Shown here: one piece after another, positions 47,919-57,104 of the stretch
Position numbering within the stretch: the stretch's first letter is position 1
Layout: each line of letters begins with the position of its first letter
Assembly (NCBI GenBank): GCA_900553175.1
Contig: USCH01000003.1
Span: 17,750-81,749 of the forward strand
Source of the DNA: an uncultured Alistipes sp.
GTDB lineage: Bacteria > Bacteroidota > Bacteroidia > Bacteroidales > Rikenellaceae
DNA length: 64,000 nt
Direction: 5' to 3'
Made by a program: the position numbers and the translations under genes
Notes under the pieces: model-generated
Database searches by the model: none
Seen by the model: only the letters and a program-made list of their open reading frames with translations
Told to the model about the DNA's origin: nothing

Positions 47919-48857
47919 ATGAAAAAACTCTTTGTTTCGGTTGTTGCGCTGCTGGCGGCGTTCACGCTCTCGGCGCAGGACATCACGGCGATCTACAACG
48001 AAGCGGCAGCGGCTTACGGTGCCAAGGATTTCACGACTGCGGCCTCCAAGTTCGAGCAGGTGATCGATCTGGGCATCGACAACGAGGATGCCGCGTCGAT
48101 GGTGGCCACGGCCAAATCGACGCTCCCCAAGTGCTACTTCATGCTGGGAGGCGGCGCCATGCGCACCAAGAACTACGAGGCTGCGCTCGAGAACTTCACC
48201 AAGTCGGCCGAGCTGGCCGAGCTCTACGGCGACATGACCCAGGTGGCCAAGTCGAACGGCTGGGTGGCCAAGATCTACCAGGTGCAGGGCGGCGACGCCT
48301 TCAACGGCAAGGATTATGCGACGGCCGCCGAGATCTTCGCCAAGGGCTATGCCGCCGATCCCGACAATACGTCGATGGCGCTCAACCTGGCGATGAGCTA
48401 TTGCGAGATGGGCGAATACGCAAAGGGCATGGAGATTTACGAGGCCATCGCCGCCAAGACCCACCCCAAATATGCGGAGGATGCCGCCAAGGCCAAAGAG
48501 ATGATGGCGCTCTACACCAACAACAAGGTGGCCGAGATGCAGGGTGCCGGCGATTACGACGGCATCATCGCCATGGCCGACGCCCAGCTGGAGAAGAATC
48601 CCGAGAGCGCGCTCTTCCAGAATGTCCGCTTGCAGGCCTATGCCAACAAGAAGGACTATGCGAAGGTGATCGAACTGGGCGAAGCCGCTGCGGCCGCACA
48701 GACCGACGAGGCCGACAAGTCGCTGATGTACTATCTGCTGGGCGCCGCTTACAACGCCCGCGAGATGAAGCCCCAGGCCATCGCCGCCTTCAAGCTGGTG
48801 ACCGCAGGCGCTGCCGCCGAGAATGCCGCCGCCGCGCTGGCCGAGCTCTCGAAATAA
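47919..48857 (+). CDS. Secreted tetratricopeptide-repeat protein
   Basis: The 312-residue protein has a signal peptide (MKKLFVSVVALLAAFTLSAQ) and TPR units through the mature chain, e.g. FTTAASKFEQVIDLG, YEAALENFTKSAELAEL, YATAAEIFAKGYAADPDN and YAKGMEIYEAIA. It is probably periplasmic and holds other proteins together; no partner is visible. It has its own promoter and terminator. Ala-rich composition and the clean single-gene unit suggest high expression, but that is inference. Confidence 0.85.
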   Translation: MKKLFVSVVALLAAFTLSAQDITAIYNEAAAAYGAKDFTTAASKFEQVIDLGIDNEDAASMVATAKSTLPKCYFMLGGGAMRTKNYEAALENFTKSAELAELYGDMTQVAKSNGWVAKIYQVQGGDAFNGKDYATAAEIFAKGYAADPDNTSMALNLAMSYCEMGEYAKGMEIYEAIAAKTHPKYAEDAAKAKEMMALYTNNKVAEMQGAGDYDGIIAMADAQLEKNPESALFQNVRLQAYANKKDYAKVIELGEAAAAAQTDEADKSLMYYLLGAAYNAREMKPQAIAAFKLVTAGAAAENAAAALAELSK

Positions 48858-48880
48858 GCGTCCGTCACGGCTTCGGAACG

Positions 48881-48908
48881 AATCCCGGTCTTCGGACCGG
48901 GATTTTTT
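48881..48908 (+). terminator. Terminator after the TPR gene
   Basis: A 10-pair stem (AATCCCGGTC and complement) with a TTCG tetraloop, followed by a T run. Confidence 0.95.
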
Positions 48909-49126
48909 GTACCCGGTCCGGCATTTCCGCCGGGCAAGGCGGGAAAACCGGAGCTGCCGCAACCCGGCCGCTGCCGCGATGACCGGGGCGGAGCCGTCCC
49001 GGTCCGTCGAAGAGCGCACCTCCCGACGGGAGCGGCTGCGCGCGACGTGTTTCCGCCGTTTCGCCCGATCTGTTCCGTATTTCCCGATTCTTGCCTCCCG
49101 GATTTTTTATTCTTGAATCTTCTTCC
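48909..49126. other. Non-coding spacer
   Basis: About 220 bases with no supportable gene or RNA; GC-rich at first, AT-rich close to the rsfS promoter. Confidence 0.5.
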
Positions 49127-49134
49127 TATCTTTG
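49127..49134 (+). promoter_or_regulatory. Probable -7 box for the rsfS-ftsH operon
   Basis: TATCTTTG lies about 30 bases before the rsfS ATG; a T-rich stretch about 20 bases upstream stands where the -33 element should be. Confidence 0.6.
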
Positions 49135-49164
49135 CAAGGTTATGGACACCTATTTGAAATTTCT

Positions 49165-49515
49165 ATGGATAAACTGATCGAAACGATCGTCGGTGCGATT
49201 GAAGATAAGAAAGGTAAGGATATTGTATCGTTGGACCTCTCGGGCTTCGACGGAGCCATCTGCTCGACGTTCGTGGTCTGCAATGCCGACTCCACGACGC
49301 AGGTGGCGGCCATTGCCGACGGCATCGAGGAGAAGGTGCGCGAGACGCTGGGCGAGAAGGTCTGGCGCATCGAGGGCCAGCAGACGGCGTTGTGGATCGC
49401 CATGGACTATGTGGACGTGGTGGTGCATATCTTCACGACCGAGCTGCGTGAATTCTACAAACTCGAGGAGTTGTGGGCCGACGCCCCGATGACCCGTTAC
49501 GAATACGAAGCGTAA
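49165..49515 (+). CDS. rsfS: Ribosome silencing factor RsfS
   Basis: The 116-residue protein matches RsfS/Iojap: IVSLDLSGFDGAICSTFVVC, then ADGIEEKVRE, WIAMDYVDVVVHIFTTELRE and FYKLEELWADAP. It binds ribosomal protein uL14 and blocks subunit joining when growth slows. Start ATG 49165 is placed after the promoter; a TTG further upstream lies inside the -7 box. The next gene, ftsH, starts 6 bases after the stop. Confidence 0.95.
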   Translation: MDKLIETIVGAIEDKKGKDIVSLDLSGFDGAICSTFVVCNADSTTQVAAIADGIEEKVRETLGEKVWRIEGQQTALWIAMDYVDVVVHIFTTELREFYKLEELWADAPMTRYEYEA

Positions 49516-49521
49516 ATACTT

Positions 49522-51555
49522 ATGGCACAGAATAAACCGAATGGAAACAACAACGGCGGCTTCCGGCTGCCGCGCTTTTCGTTTCTCTGGATCTACGGCC
49601 TGATCGGTGCGTTCATCCTCGGCTACTGGCTTTTCGGCCAGGAGAGCGAAGCGCCGCAGAAAAGCAGCTGGACGGATGTCAAACCGATGGTGGAGCGCGG
49701 CGAGGTCGAGAAAGTGCGGATCGTCAACCGCGACGAAGCGCAGGTCTTCCTCACCGACGAGGCGACGGCCCGCTACCGCAAGAGTCCGGACCGTCAATAC
49801 CGCCGGCTCCCCGAGGCGGGGCCCCAGTTCCTCTTCACCATCCCCTCCGTCGAGTCGTTCCGCGAGGATATGGGCGAGGCCGAGGCGGTTCTGGGCCGGG
49901 AGATTCCGGTCGACTACGAAAACAGGGAGAACGGATGGAACTCTCTGCTGGTCAACCTCATTCCGTGGGTGCTCATCATCGCCGTGTGGTTCTTCATCAT
50001 GCGTTCGATGACGCGGGCCGGGGGCGGCGCTGCCGGAGGCGGAATCATGAACGTGGGCAAGGCGCGGGCGCAGGTCTTCGACAAGGACAACTCCAAGCGC
50101 GTGACGTTCAAGGATGTGGCCGGACTGGAGGAGGCCAAGGTCGAGATCATGGAGATCGTCGACTTCCTCAAGAAGGCCGACAAATACAGGGAGCTGGGCG
50201 CCAAGATACCTAAGGGAGCTCTGCTGGTGGGCCCTCCGGGAACGGGCAAGACGCTGCTGGCCAAGGCCGTGGCGGGCGAGGCGAACGTGCCTTTCCTCTC
50301 GATTTCGGGATCGGATTTCGTCGAAATGTTCGTCGGCGTGGGGGCCTCGCGCGTCCGCGACCTCTTCGAACAGGCCAAACAGAAGGCCCCGTGCATCGTC
50401 TTCATCGACGAGATCGACGCCATCGGACGCGCCCGCGGCAAGAATGCCGGCTTCTCCGGCAACGACGAGCGCGAGAACACGCTCAACCAGCTGCTCACCG
50501 AGATGGACGGCTTCCAGACCAATGCCGGCGTGATCGTGCTGGCCGCGACCAACCGGGCCGACATTCTGGACAAGGCCCTGATGCGTGCCGGACGTTTCGA
50601 CCGTCAGATCGAGGTCGGCCTGCCCGACGTCAAGGAGCGCGAGGAGATTTTCGAGGTGCATCTGCGCACGCTCAAGCTCGACCCCGCCCTCGACCGTTCG
50701 TTCCTGGCGCGCCAGACGCCGGGGTTTTCGGGGGCCGACATCGCCAACGTCTGCAACGAGGCGGCTCTGATCGCCGCCCGTCACAACAAGAAATGCATCG
50801 GCAAGGAGGATTTCCTGGCGGCCATCGACCGCATCGTCGGCGGTCTGGAGCGCCGCAACAAGATCATCACCGCCGAGGAGAAGCGCGTGATCGCCTACCA
50901 CGAGGCGGGCCATGCCACCGTGAGCTGGATTCTCGAAAACGCCAGTCCGCTCATCAAGGTGACGATCATCCCGCGCGGCAAGGCGCTGGGTGCCGCCTGG
51001 TACCTGCCCGAGGAGCGGCAGATCACCACGCGCGAGCAGATGATGGAGGAGCTGGCCGCCACGCTGGGCGGCCGCGTGTCGGAGCAGCTCACCTTCGGCG
51101 AGATTTCGACCGGAGCGCTCAACGATCTGGAGCGGGTCACCAAGCAGGCCTACGCCATGGTGGCCTACTACGGCATGAGCGACGAGGTGGGCAATCTGTC
51201 GTTCTACGATTCGACGGGGCAGAGCGACATGGCGCTCACCAAACCCTATTCCGAGCATACCGCGCAGCGGATCGACGCCGAGGCGCGGCAGGTGATCGAC
51301 CGGGCCTATGCCCTGGCCGAGAAGGTCCTGCGTGAACATGCCGACGGCCTCCGGGAGTTGGCCGAGCTGCTGCTCCAACGCGAAGTGGTCTTCACCGAGG
51401 ATGTGGAACGCATTTTCGGCAAACGCAAGAAGGACCTCGAGCGCGAGCGCCGCGAGGCGGAAAAGAACCGCAATGCCGCGCCCGAACCGTCCGAACCGTC
51501 CGCTGACGGAGCGCAGACCGACGCAGGGACGGGCGAATCCGCCCCCGCCGAGTAG
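49522..51555 (+). CDS. ftsH: ATP-dependent zinc metalloprotease FtsH
   Basis: The 677-residue protein has two membrane helices (about 17-37 and 145-165) around a periplasmic domain, then the AAA+ module: GPPGTGKT (Walker A), IVFIDEIDAIG (Walker B), NRADILDKALMRAGRFDR (second region of homology), and the zinc site YHEAGHATVSW. It degrades membrane and some cytoplasmic proteins. A charged, Pro/Glu-rich tail ends the chain. It sits between rsfS and cdsA in what looks like one operon. Confidence 0.98.
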   Translation: MAQNKPNGNNNGGFRLPRFSFLWIYGLIGAFILGYWLFGQESEAPQKSSWTDVKPMVERGEVEKVRIVNRDEAQVFLTDEATARYRKSPDRQYRRLPEAGPQFLFTIPSVESFREDMGEAEAVLGREIPVDYENRENGWNSLLVNLIPWVLIIAVWFFIMRSMTRAGGGAAGGGIMNVGKARAQVFDKDNSKRVTFKDVAGLEEAKVEIMEIVDFLKKADKYRELGAKIPKGALLVGPPGTGKTLLAKAVAGEANVPFLSISGSDFVEMFVGVGASRVRDLFEQAKQKAPCIVFIDEIDAIGRARGKNAGFSGNDERENTLNQLLTEMDGFQTNAGVIVLAATNRADILDKALMRAGRFDRQIEVGLPDVKEREEIFEVHLRTLKLDPALDRSFLARQTPGFSGADIANVCNEAALIAARHNKKCIGKEDFLAAIDRIVGGLERRNKIITAEEKRVIAYHEAGHATVSWILENASPLIKVTIIPRGKALGAAWYLPEERQITTREQMMEELAATLGGRVSEQLTFGEISTGALNDLERVTKQAYAMVAYYGMSDEVGNLSFYDSTGQSDMALTKPYSEHTAQRIDAEARQVIDRAYALAEKVLREHADGLRELAELLLQREVVFTEDVERIFGKRKKDLERERREAEKNRNAAPEPSEPSADGAQTDAGTGESAPAE

Positions 51556-51603
51556 CTGTCCGGCGCATCCGTCTCCCGACAGACTTCACCTAACCCCGAA
51601 CCG

Positions 51604-52458
51604 ATGAACGAAAAACTGATGAATCTGACCCTGCGCACCCTGAGCGGTGCGGTGCTGGTGGCCGTGATGCTGTGGGCCACCGTCTGGTCGCACTGGACCT
51701 TCGGTGCGATGCTGCTGCTGCTGCTCGCGGGGGGCATGACCGAGTTCTATGCGCTGCTCCGCAAGCAGGGCGACCGCCCTTTGGGCTTCTGGGGAGCGGT
51801 GACGGGGGCGGTTCTCCTGCTGCTCTGCTGGAGTCTGGCCACGGGCCGGGTCGACCTGTCGGAGGAGCTCCCGCTGCCGTTTCTGCTCGGCGGCGTCTGG
51901 CTGCTGCTCTTCGTTCCCGCGATGTTCGTCCGGGAGCTTTTCCGCCCGCAGCCGCATCCCGGCGCTGCGATCGGCGCGACCCTCGCGGGCATCTTCTACG
52001 TCGCGGTGCCGCTTGCGGCCATGTGCTGCATCCCCGTGGTCTGCGGCGGCGGGGAGTGGAATCCGGGCGTGATGTGGGCCTATTTCTTCATCATCTGGGC
52101 CAACGACGTCTTCGCCTACCTCTTCGGCATGACGCTGGGCCGTCATCGGCTCTGCGAACGGCTTTCGCCCAAGAAGTCGTGGGAGGGATTCTTCGGCGGC
52201 GTGGCGGGAGCCGCGGCCGTCGGCGTCTGCGCGGCCCGTCTCTTGCAGGCCGACGTGTGGCTCTGGGTCGGATTCGCGCTCGTCGCCTCGGTGACGGGCG
52301 TGCTGGGCGATCTGGTCGAATCCATGTTCAAGCGGGCCGCCGGGGTCAAGGACTCGGGCCGGATCATCCCCGGTCACGGCGGCGTGCTGGACCGTTTCGA
52401 CGCCATGCTGCTGTCGGCGCCTTTCGTACTGGTATACGGTCTTTTCGCGATGCTTTAA
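51604..52458 (+). CDS. cdsA: Phosphatidate cytidylyltransferase
   Basis: The 284-residue protein has about eight membrane helices and the full CdsA signature near the C-terminus: SMFKRAAGVKDSGRIIPGHG followed by GVLDRFD. It makes CDP-diacylglycerol from phosphatidate and CTP at the inner membrane, the entry to phosphatidylserine and phosphatidylethanolamine. The psd gene follows after 19 bases, linking two steps of the same pathway. Confidence 0.96.
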   Translation: MNEKLMNLTLRTLSGAVLVAVMLWATVWSHWTFGAMLLLLLAGGMTEFYALLRKQGDRPLGFWGAVTGAVLLLLCWSLATGRVDLSEELPLPFLLGGVWLLLFVPAMFVRELFRPQPHPGAAIGATLAGIFYVAVPLAAMCCIPVVCGGGEWNPGVMWAYFFIIWANDVFAYLFGMTLGRHRLCERLSPKKSWEGFFGGVAGAAAVGVCAARLLQADVWLWVGFALVASVTGVLGDLVESMFKRAAGVKDSGRIIPGHGGVLDRFDAMLLSAPFVLVYGLFAML

Positions 52459-52477
52459 CTGCCAAACCCCAACATCT

Positions 52478-53152
52478 ATGAAAATCAATAAGGAAGGTTA
52501 CAGAATCATCGGCGTGACAGGCGCGGTTTGCCTGTTGATCTGGTGGCTTTTCTACCGGCTTCTGGTGAGCCATTCGAGCGTCATGCTCATGTGGTGCGGA
52601 GCTGTGTTCCTGCTTCTGTTCTGGTTTTTCATCGTGGCCTTTTTCCGCGAGCCGCGCCGGGTGCGCATCCACGACGACGCTCTGGTCTTTGCGCCGTGCG
52701 ACGGCCGTGTGGTGGTGACCGAGGTGGTGCGCGACGACGAATACCTGCACGAGGAGATGTTGCAGATTTCGATCTTCATGTCGATCACCAACGTCCACAT
52801 GAACTGGGTGCCTGTGGGCGGCGAGGTGGAGTATTACAAATACCACCCGGGCCGTTTTCTGGTGGCCTGGCACCCCAAGTCGTCGACCGAGAACGAACGG
52901 ACCACGACCGTGGTGCGCATGGCTTCGGGACAGAGGGTGCTTTTCCGTCAGGTGGCCGGTCTGATCGCCCGGCGGATCATCTCCTACATGAAGGTGGGGC
53001 ACCGCGTCGAGCAGAACAGCGTCTGCGGATTCATCAAGTTCGGTTCGCGCGTCGACGTGCTCGTTCCGCGCGACAGCGAATTGCTGGTCGAGATCGGCGA
53101 CCCGACCGTCGGATCGCAGACGCCGATCGCCCGACTGCCCCGAAAAGCCTGA
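52478..53152 (+). CDS. psd: Phosphatidylserine decarboxylase, short (type II-like) form
   Basis: The 224-residue proenzyme has two N-terminal membrane helices, then FREPRRV, FAPCDGRVVV, ISIFMSITNVHMNWVP and, near the C-terminus, CGFIKFGSRVDVLVP. The Gly-Ser of FGS is the self-cleavage site that gives the pyruvoyl group. It forms phosphatidylethanolamine from phosphatidylserine. It follows cdsA; the stop lies 5 bases before the next gene. Confidence 0.95.
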   Translation: MKINKEGYRIIGVTGAVCLLIWWLFYRLLVSHSSVMLMWCGAVFLLLFWFFIVAFFREPRRVRIHDDALVFAPCDGRVVVTEVVRDDEYLHEEMLQISIFMSITNVHMNWVPVGGEVEYYKYHPGRFLVAWHPKSSTENERTTTVVRMASGQRVLFRQVAGLIARRIISYMKVGHRVEQNSVCGFIKFGSRVDVLVPRDSELLVEIGDPTVGSQTPIARLPRKA

Positions 53153-53156
53153 TGCG

Positions 53157-54263
53157 ATGGATGCGACGCCCCGAACCGTTTGGAAGTTCATCATCGGTGC
53201 GGCCGCTGCCGCCGCCGTGCTGTTTCTCGTCTGGTACTTCTCCTCGATCGTCGTCTATATCCTCGTTTCGGCCGTTCTGGCCGTCATGGGACGCCCCCTG
53301 GTCAAACGGCTCGCGGCGCTGCGCGTCGGAAAACGGCGTGTGCCCCGGTCGGCGGCCGCACTGGTGACGCTGGCGGTCATCTGGGCCGTCGCCGCCACGC
53401 TCTGTTCGCTGCTGCTGCCGCTGGTCTTCAACAAGATCAACCAGCTGGGCGACGTCGATTTCGCTTCGGCGATCAACGGCATCGGCGAACCCATCGCCCG
53501 CATGCAGCGCAATTTGCAGGAGCTTTTCGCCCTGCCCGAGAGCACTTTCTCGCTCTCCGACGAACTGGCTGCGATGCTGCGCCGGGTGGTCGATCCGGCA
53601 TCGCTCAACGCTTTCTTCTCGTCGCTCGTCGGCGTGGTCCTTTCGTCGGTGGTCGCCGTGTTCAGCATTTCGTTCATCACCTTCTTCTTTCTCAAGGAGG
53701 ACGATCTGTTCTATACGATGGTTACGGCGCTCTTTCCCGAGCGCTTCCGCGGCAACATCACCCGCGCGCTCGACTCCGTGACGCTGCTTCTGGGCCGTTA
53801 CTTCACGGGGATTCTTTCGGAGAGCCTCGTGCTCATGATCGCCATCCTGCTGACGATGATGGCTTTCGGCATGCGTGCGGCCGACGCGGCGTTCATCGGT
53901 CTGGTGATGGGCGTGATGAACGTGGTGCCCTATGCCGGACCGCTCATCGGAGGTGCGATTTCGGTGCTGGTGGGCGTCGTCACGCCGATTGCGGGGATGA
54001 GTGCAGGACACACGGCCCTCGTCGTGGCCGGATCGCTGCTGGCGCTCAAGGGGATGGATGATTTCATCCTGCAGCCGGCCCTCTATTCGGAGCGCGTCAA
54101 GGCGCATCCGCTCGAGATATTTCTGGTGATTCTCGTGGCCGGGTCGCTGGCCGGCATCGTGGGCATGCTGCTGGCCATTCCCTCCTATACCGTGCTGCGC
54201 GTCTTCGCCAAGGAGTTTTTCTCCCAGTTCGCCCTGGTGCGCCGGCTCACCGAAAAGATATGA
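53157..54263 (+). CDS. AI-2E family (PerM/TqsA-like) membrane protein
   Basis: The 368-residue protein has about seven to eight membrane helices and the family motif VVPYAGPLIGG, with FFFLKEDDLFYTM before it. Members include exporters of the AI-2 signal and Na+/H+ antiporters, so the cargo is unknown. Start ATG 53157 lies just after the psd stop. The stop overlaps the riboflavin kinase start. Confidence 0.9.
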   Translation: MDATPRTVWKFIIGAAAAAAVLFLVWYFSSIVVYILVSAVLAVMGRPLVKRLAALRVGKRRVPRSAAALVTLAVIWAVAATLCSLLLPLVFNKINQLGDVDFASAINGIGEPIARMQRNLQELFALPESTFSLSDELAAMLRRVVDPASLNAFFSSLVGVVLSSVVAVFSISFITFFFLKEDDLFYTMVTALFPERFRGNITRALDSVTLLLGRYFTGILSESLVLMIAILLTMMAFGMRAADAAFIGLVMGVMNVVPYAGPLIGGAISVLVGVVTPIAGMSAGHTALVVAGSLLALKGMDDFILQPALYSERVKAHPLEIFLVILVAGSLAGIVGMLLAIPSYTVLRVFAKEFFSQFALVRRLTEKI

Positions 54264-54640
54264 TGGAAGGGGTCGTGATCGAAGGCATCGTGGAGCACGG
54301 CCGCCGTCTGGGCCGGGAGCTGGGATTTCCCACGGCCAATATCGCCGTGGCGGAGGAGCTGCCGCTCGGCGACGGGGTCTACGTCGCGCGGGCCGAGATC
54401 GACGGCGTGCGCTACGGCGCCATGTCCAATCTGGGCAGCAATCCGTCGGTCGGCGGCAGGGTGCGGCGCCTCGAAACGCATGTCTTCGGGTTCTCCGGAT
54501 CGCTTTACGGGCGGCGCCTGCGGGTCGAGTTGCTCGAAAAGGTGCGCGACGAACGGCGCTTCGCCTCGCTCGACGACCTGCGCCGACAGATCGAACAGGA
54601 TCGGGATTATATCATAAAACGCATAGAATCATGTTTTTAG
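54260..54640 (+). CDS. Stand-alone riboflavin kinase-domain protein
   Basis: The 126-residue protein is a complete riboflavin kinase domain without the FMN adenylyltransferase half of RibF: GRELGFPTANIAV (nucleotide and Mg binding), GVYVARAEIDGVRYGAMSNL, GSNPSVGG, LETHVFGF with the catalytic Glu, and a C-terminal RDERRFASLDDLRRQIEQD. It should phosphorylate riboflavin to FMN. A bifunctional RibF probably exists elsewhere. It overlaps the gene before by 4 bases and ahcY by 10, so it is tightly coupled to both. ATG 54263 is an alternative start. Confidence 0.88.
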   Translation: MMEGVVIEGIVEHGRRLGRELGFPTANIAVAEELPLGDGVYVARAEIDGVRYGAMSNLGSNPSVGGRVRRLETHVFGFSGSLYGRRLRVELLEKVRDERRFASLDDLRRQIEQDRDYIIKRIESCF

Positions 54641-56040
54641 ACGCTAATTTGCCCTACAAGGTGGCCGATATGTCGCTCTCCGAGTGGGGACGCAAGGAGA
54701 TCGAAATCTCCGAACACGAAATGCCGGGCCTGATGGCCGTGCGGCGCGAATACGGACCGCAGAAACCGCTGAAAGGCGTGCGCATCATGGGTTCGCTGCA
54801 CATGACCATCCAGACGGCCGTTCTGATCGAGACGCTCGTCGAGCTGGGTGCCGAGGTGCGCTGGTGTTCGTGCAACATCTTCTCGACGCAGGACCATGCC
54901 GCCGCCGCCATCGCCGCCGCCGGGGTGCCGGTCTTCGCCTGGAAAGGCGAGACGCTGCCCGAATACTGGTGGTGCACCGCCATGGCGCTGTCGTTTCCCG
55001 GCGGCAGGGGGCCGCAGCTCATCGTCGACGACGGAGGTGATGCCACGCTGTTGATCCACAAGGGATATGGGGCCGAGAACGACGCTTCGACGCTCGACGT
55101 CGAGCCCTCGTCCTACGAGGAGGAGGTGATTCTCGACACGCTCCGGCAGCTCCTCGTCGAGGAGCCCGGCAAATGGCACCGCACCGTGGCCGAGTGGCGC
55201 GGCGTGAGCGAGGAGACCACCACGGGCGTGCACCGACTCTACCAGATGATGGAGGCGGGCGAGCTGCTCGTGCCGGCCATCAACGTCAACGACTCGTGCA
55301 CCAAGTCGAAGTTCGACAACCTCTACGGCTGCCGCGAGTCGCTGGCCGACGGCATCAAGCGCGCCACCGACGTGATGATCGCCGGCAAGGTGGTCGTCGT
55401 GTGCGGCTACGGCGACGTGGGCAAGGGCTGCGCGCGGTCGATGCGTTCGTACGGCGCTCGGGTCATCGTGACGGAGATCGATCCCATCTGCGCCTTGCAG
55501 GCGGCCATGGAGGGCTTCGAGGTGAAAACCGTCGAAAGCGCGCTGGCCGAGGGCAACATCTTCGTCACCTGCACGGGCAACTGCGACATCATCACGCTGG
55601 AGCACATGGAGCGCATGCGCGACCAGGCCATCGTCTGCAACATCGGCCATTTCGACAACGAGATCCAGATGGCGCGGCTCGAAAAGTCGGGCGCCGCGAA
55701 GACCAACATCAAACCGCAGGTCGACAAATACACCTTCGCCGACGGCCACTCGATCTTCATCCTGGCCGAGGGGCGTCTGGTCAACCTCGGGTGCGCCACG
55801 GGCCATCCGTCGTTCGTCATGTCGAACTCTTTCACCAACCAGTGTCTGGCGCAGATGGAGCTGTGGCGGAAGAAGCTGGAGGTGGGCGTCTACCGGCTGC
55901 CCAAACACCTCGACGAGGAGGTGGCGCGCCTGCATCTGGCCAGTCTCGGCGTCGAGCTCACGCGGCTTACGAAAAAGCAGGCGGACTACATCGGCGTTCC
56001 GCAGGAGGGACCCTACAAGGCCGACCACTACCGCTATTGA
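54631..56040 (+). CDS. ahcY: Adenosylhomocysteinase
   Basis: The 469-residue enzyme has the full SAH hydrolase pattern: LPYKVADMSLSEWGRKEIE at the start, GSLHMTIQTAVLIETL, WCSCNIFSTQDHAAAA, the NAD-binding GYGDVGKGCARSMRSYGA and NIGHFDNEIQM. It splits S-adenosylhomocysteine to adenosine and homocysteine, removing product inhibition of methyltransferases. Start ATG 54631 matches the family and overlaps the riboflavin kinase end by 10 bases. It closes the rsfS-ahcY gene series and is followed by a strong hairpin. Confidence 0.98.
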   Translation: MFLDANLPYKVADMSLSEWGRKEIEISEHEMPGLMAVRREYGPQKPLKGVRIMGSLHMTIQTAVLIETLVELGAEVRWCSCNIFSTQDHAAAAIAAAGVPVFAWKGETLPEYWWCTAMALSFPGGRGPQLIVDDGGDATLLIHKGYGAENDASTLDVEPSSYEEEVILDTLRQLLVEEPGKWHRTVAEWRGVSEETTTGVHRLYQMMEAGELLVPAINVNDSCTKSKFDNLYGCRESLADGIKRATDVMIAGKVVVVCGYGDVGKGCARSMRSYGARVIVTEIDPICALQAAMEGFEVKTVESALAEGNIFVTCTGNCDIITLEHMERMRDQAIVCNIGHFDNEIQMARLEKSGAAKTNIKPQVDKYTFADGHSIFILAEGRLVNLGCATGHPSFVMSNSFTNQCLAQMELWRKKLEVGVYRLPKHLDEEVARLHLASLGVELTRLTKKQADYIGVPQEGPYKADHYRY

Positions 56041-56096
56041 TCCGGGCGGCTCCGGCTGCCGGAAACCGGTCGGCCGCAGCCTGCCGTGCAAGGACA

Positions 56097-56130
56097 TTCA
56101 CCCCTGCCGGGACTCTCCGGCGGGGGTGAA
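56097..56130. terminator. Hairpin between convergent ahcY and DUF456 genes
   Basis: A 14-pair stem with one G-T pair and a 6-base loop (GACTCT). The T-runs are weak but the position between convergent genes fits a bidirectional terminator. Confidence 0.7.
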
Positions 56131-56218
56131 ATCGTAACAGGGAAGGGCGGTAAGCGCTTTTTTCCGGGCGGAGCCGCATTGCTTTTCGGCTGCCGCTCCG
56201 TGCGGGGCGGAAAAGGGG

Positions 56219-56731
56219 TCAGAACAGCCCGGCGGCCCATTGGCGGAATACGGGCCAGATGGCGGCTGCGGTGTGGACGAACATGCCGATTGCGGCGGCC
56301 AGTTTCAGACCCGTGCCCGCGACGAACGAAAGGAACGAGCCGAATCCGACGAGCAGCGCCTTGCCAGGATCGGTGCGGTCGTTGAGCAGCTCGCCCAGCA
56401 CGGCGCCGAAAAACGGGCCCAGCACGATGCCGAACGGCGGGAAAAGGAGAAATCCGGCGAAAACGCCGATCGTGGCGCCGATGGCTCCGGCGCGCGAGCC
56501 GCCGAAGCGGCGCGTCATCCAGGCCGGCAGGAAATAGTCGGCCGCGCTGACGGCCAGCGTGATGAAAAGCCACAGCCACAGCGCCTGCGCCGAAATTTCG
56601 GCGGATGCGGTCAGACGAATGCAGAGCAGGCCGGCATAGCTGAGCACGACGCCCGGAACGGCGGGGACGATGCAGCCCGCGATGCCTGCGAGGGAGAGCA
56701 GGAGGGCCAGAACGGAGAACAGCACGTCCAT
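56219..56731 (-). CDS. DUF456 family membrane protein
   Basis: The 170-residue protein has five to six hydrophobic segments and the glycine/proline-rich family features GIAGCIVPAVPGVVLSYAG, DYFLPAWMTRRFGGSRAGAI and FGIVLGPFFGAVLGELL. Function unknown. It lies 13 bases after panD on the same strand, so it is probably the last gene of the pan operon. Confidence 0.85.
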   Translation of the reverse strand: MDVLFSVLALLLSLAGIAGCIVPAVPGVVLSYAGLLCIRLTASAEISAQALWLWLFITLAVSAADYFLPAWMTRRFGGSRAGAIGATIGVFAGFLLFPPFGIVLGPFFGAVLGELLNDRTDPGKALLVGFGSFLSFVAGTGLKLAAAIGMFVHTAAAIWPVFRQWAAGLF

Positions 56732-56744
56732 CGGACCTCGCCGG

Positions 56745-57104
56745 TTATTTCACCAGACGGTTGGTGGCCGTGTCGGGGAAGACGATCCAGGGGCGGAACT
56801 CTTTGGCATCCTCGAAATCCATGAGGGCGTAGGAGGCGATGATGACCACGTCGCCGACCTGGACCTTGCGGGCCGCGGCGCCGTTCAGACAGATGCAGCC
56901 GCTTTCGCGCGGACCCTTGATGACGTAGGTCTCGAAACGCTCTCCGTTGTTGATGTCCATGATCTGGACCTTCTCGCCTTCGATGATGTTGGCCGCCTCC
57001 AGGAGCGCTTCGTCGATGGTGATGCTCCCCACGTAGTTCAGGTCGGCCTGGGTGACCGTCACGCGGTGGATTTTCGATTTGATGACTTCGATCTGGAATT
57101 TCAT
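56745..57104 (-). CDS. panD: Aspartate 1-decarboxylase proenzyme
   Basis: The 119-residue proenzyme has IKSKIHRVTVTQADLNYVGS with the self-cleavage Gly26-Ser27 that makes the pyruvoyl group, and later INNGERFETYVI and the GAAARKVQVGDVVIIASY block. It forms beta-alanine for pantothenate. Its ATG shares a base with the panC stop (TAATG). A very long in-frame extension upstream through panC and beyond is an artefact of GC-rich DNA. Confidence 0.97.
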   Translation of the reverse strand: MKFQIEVIKSKIHRVTVTQADLNYVGSITIDEALLEAANIIEGEKVQIMDINNGERFETYVIKGPRESGCICLNGAAARKVQVGDVVIIASYALMDFEDAKEFRPWIVFPDTATNRLVK

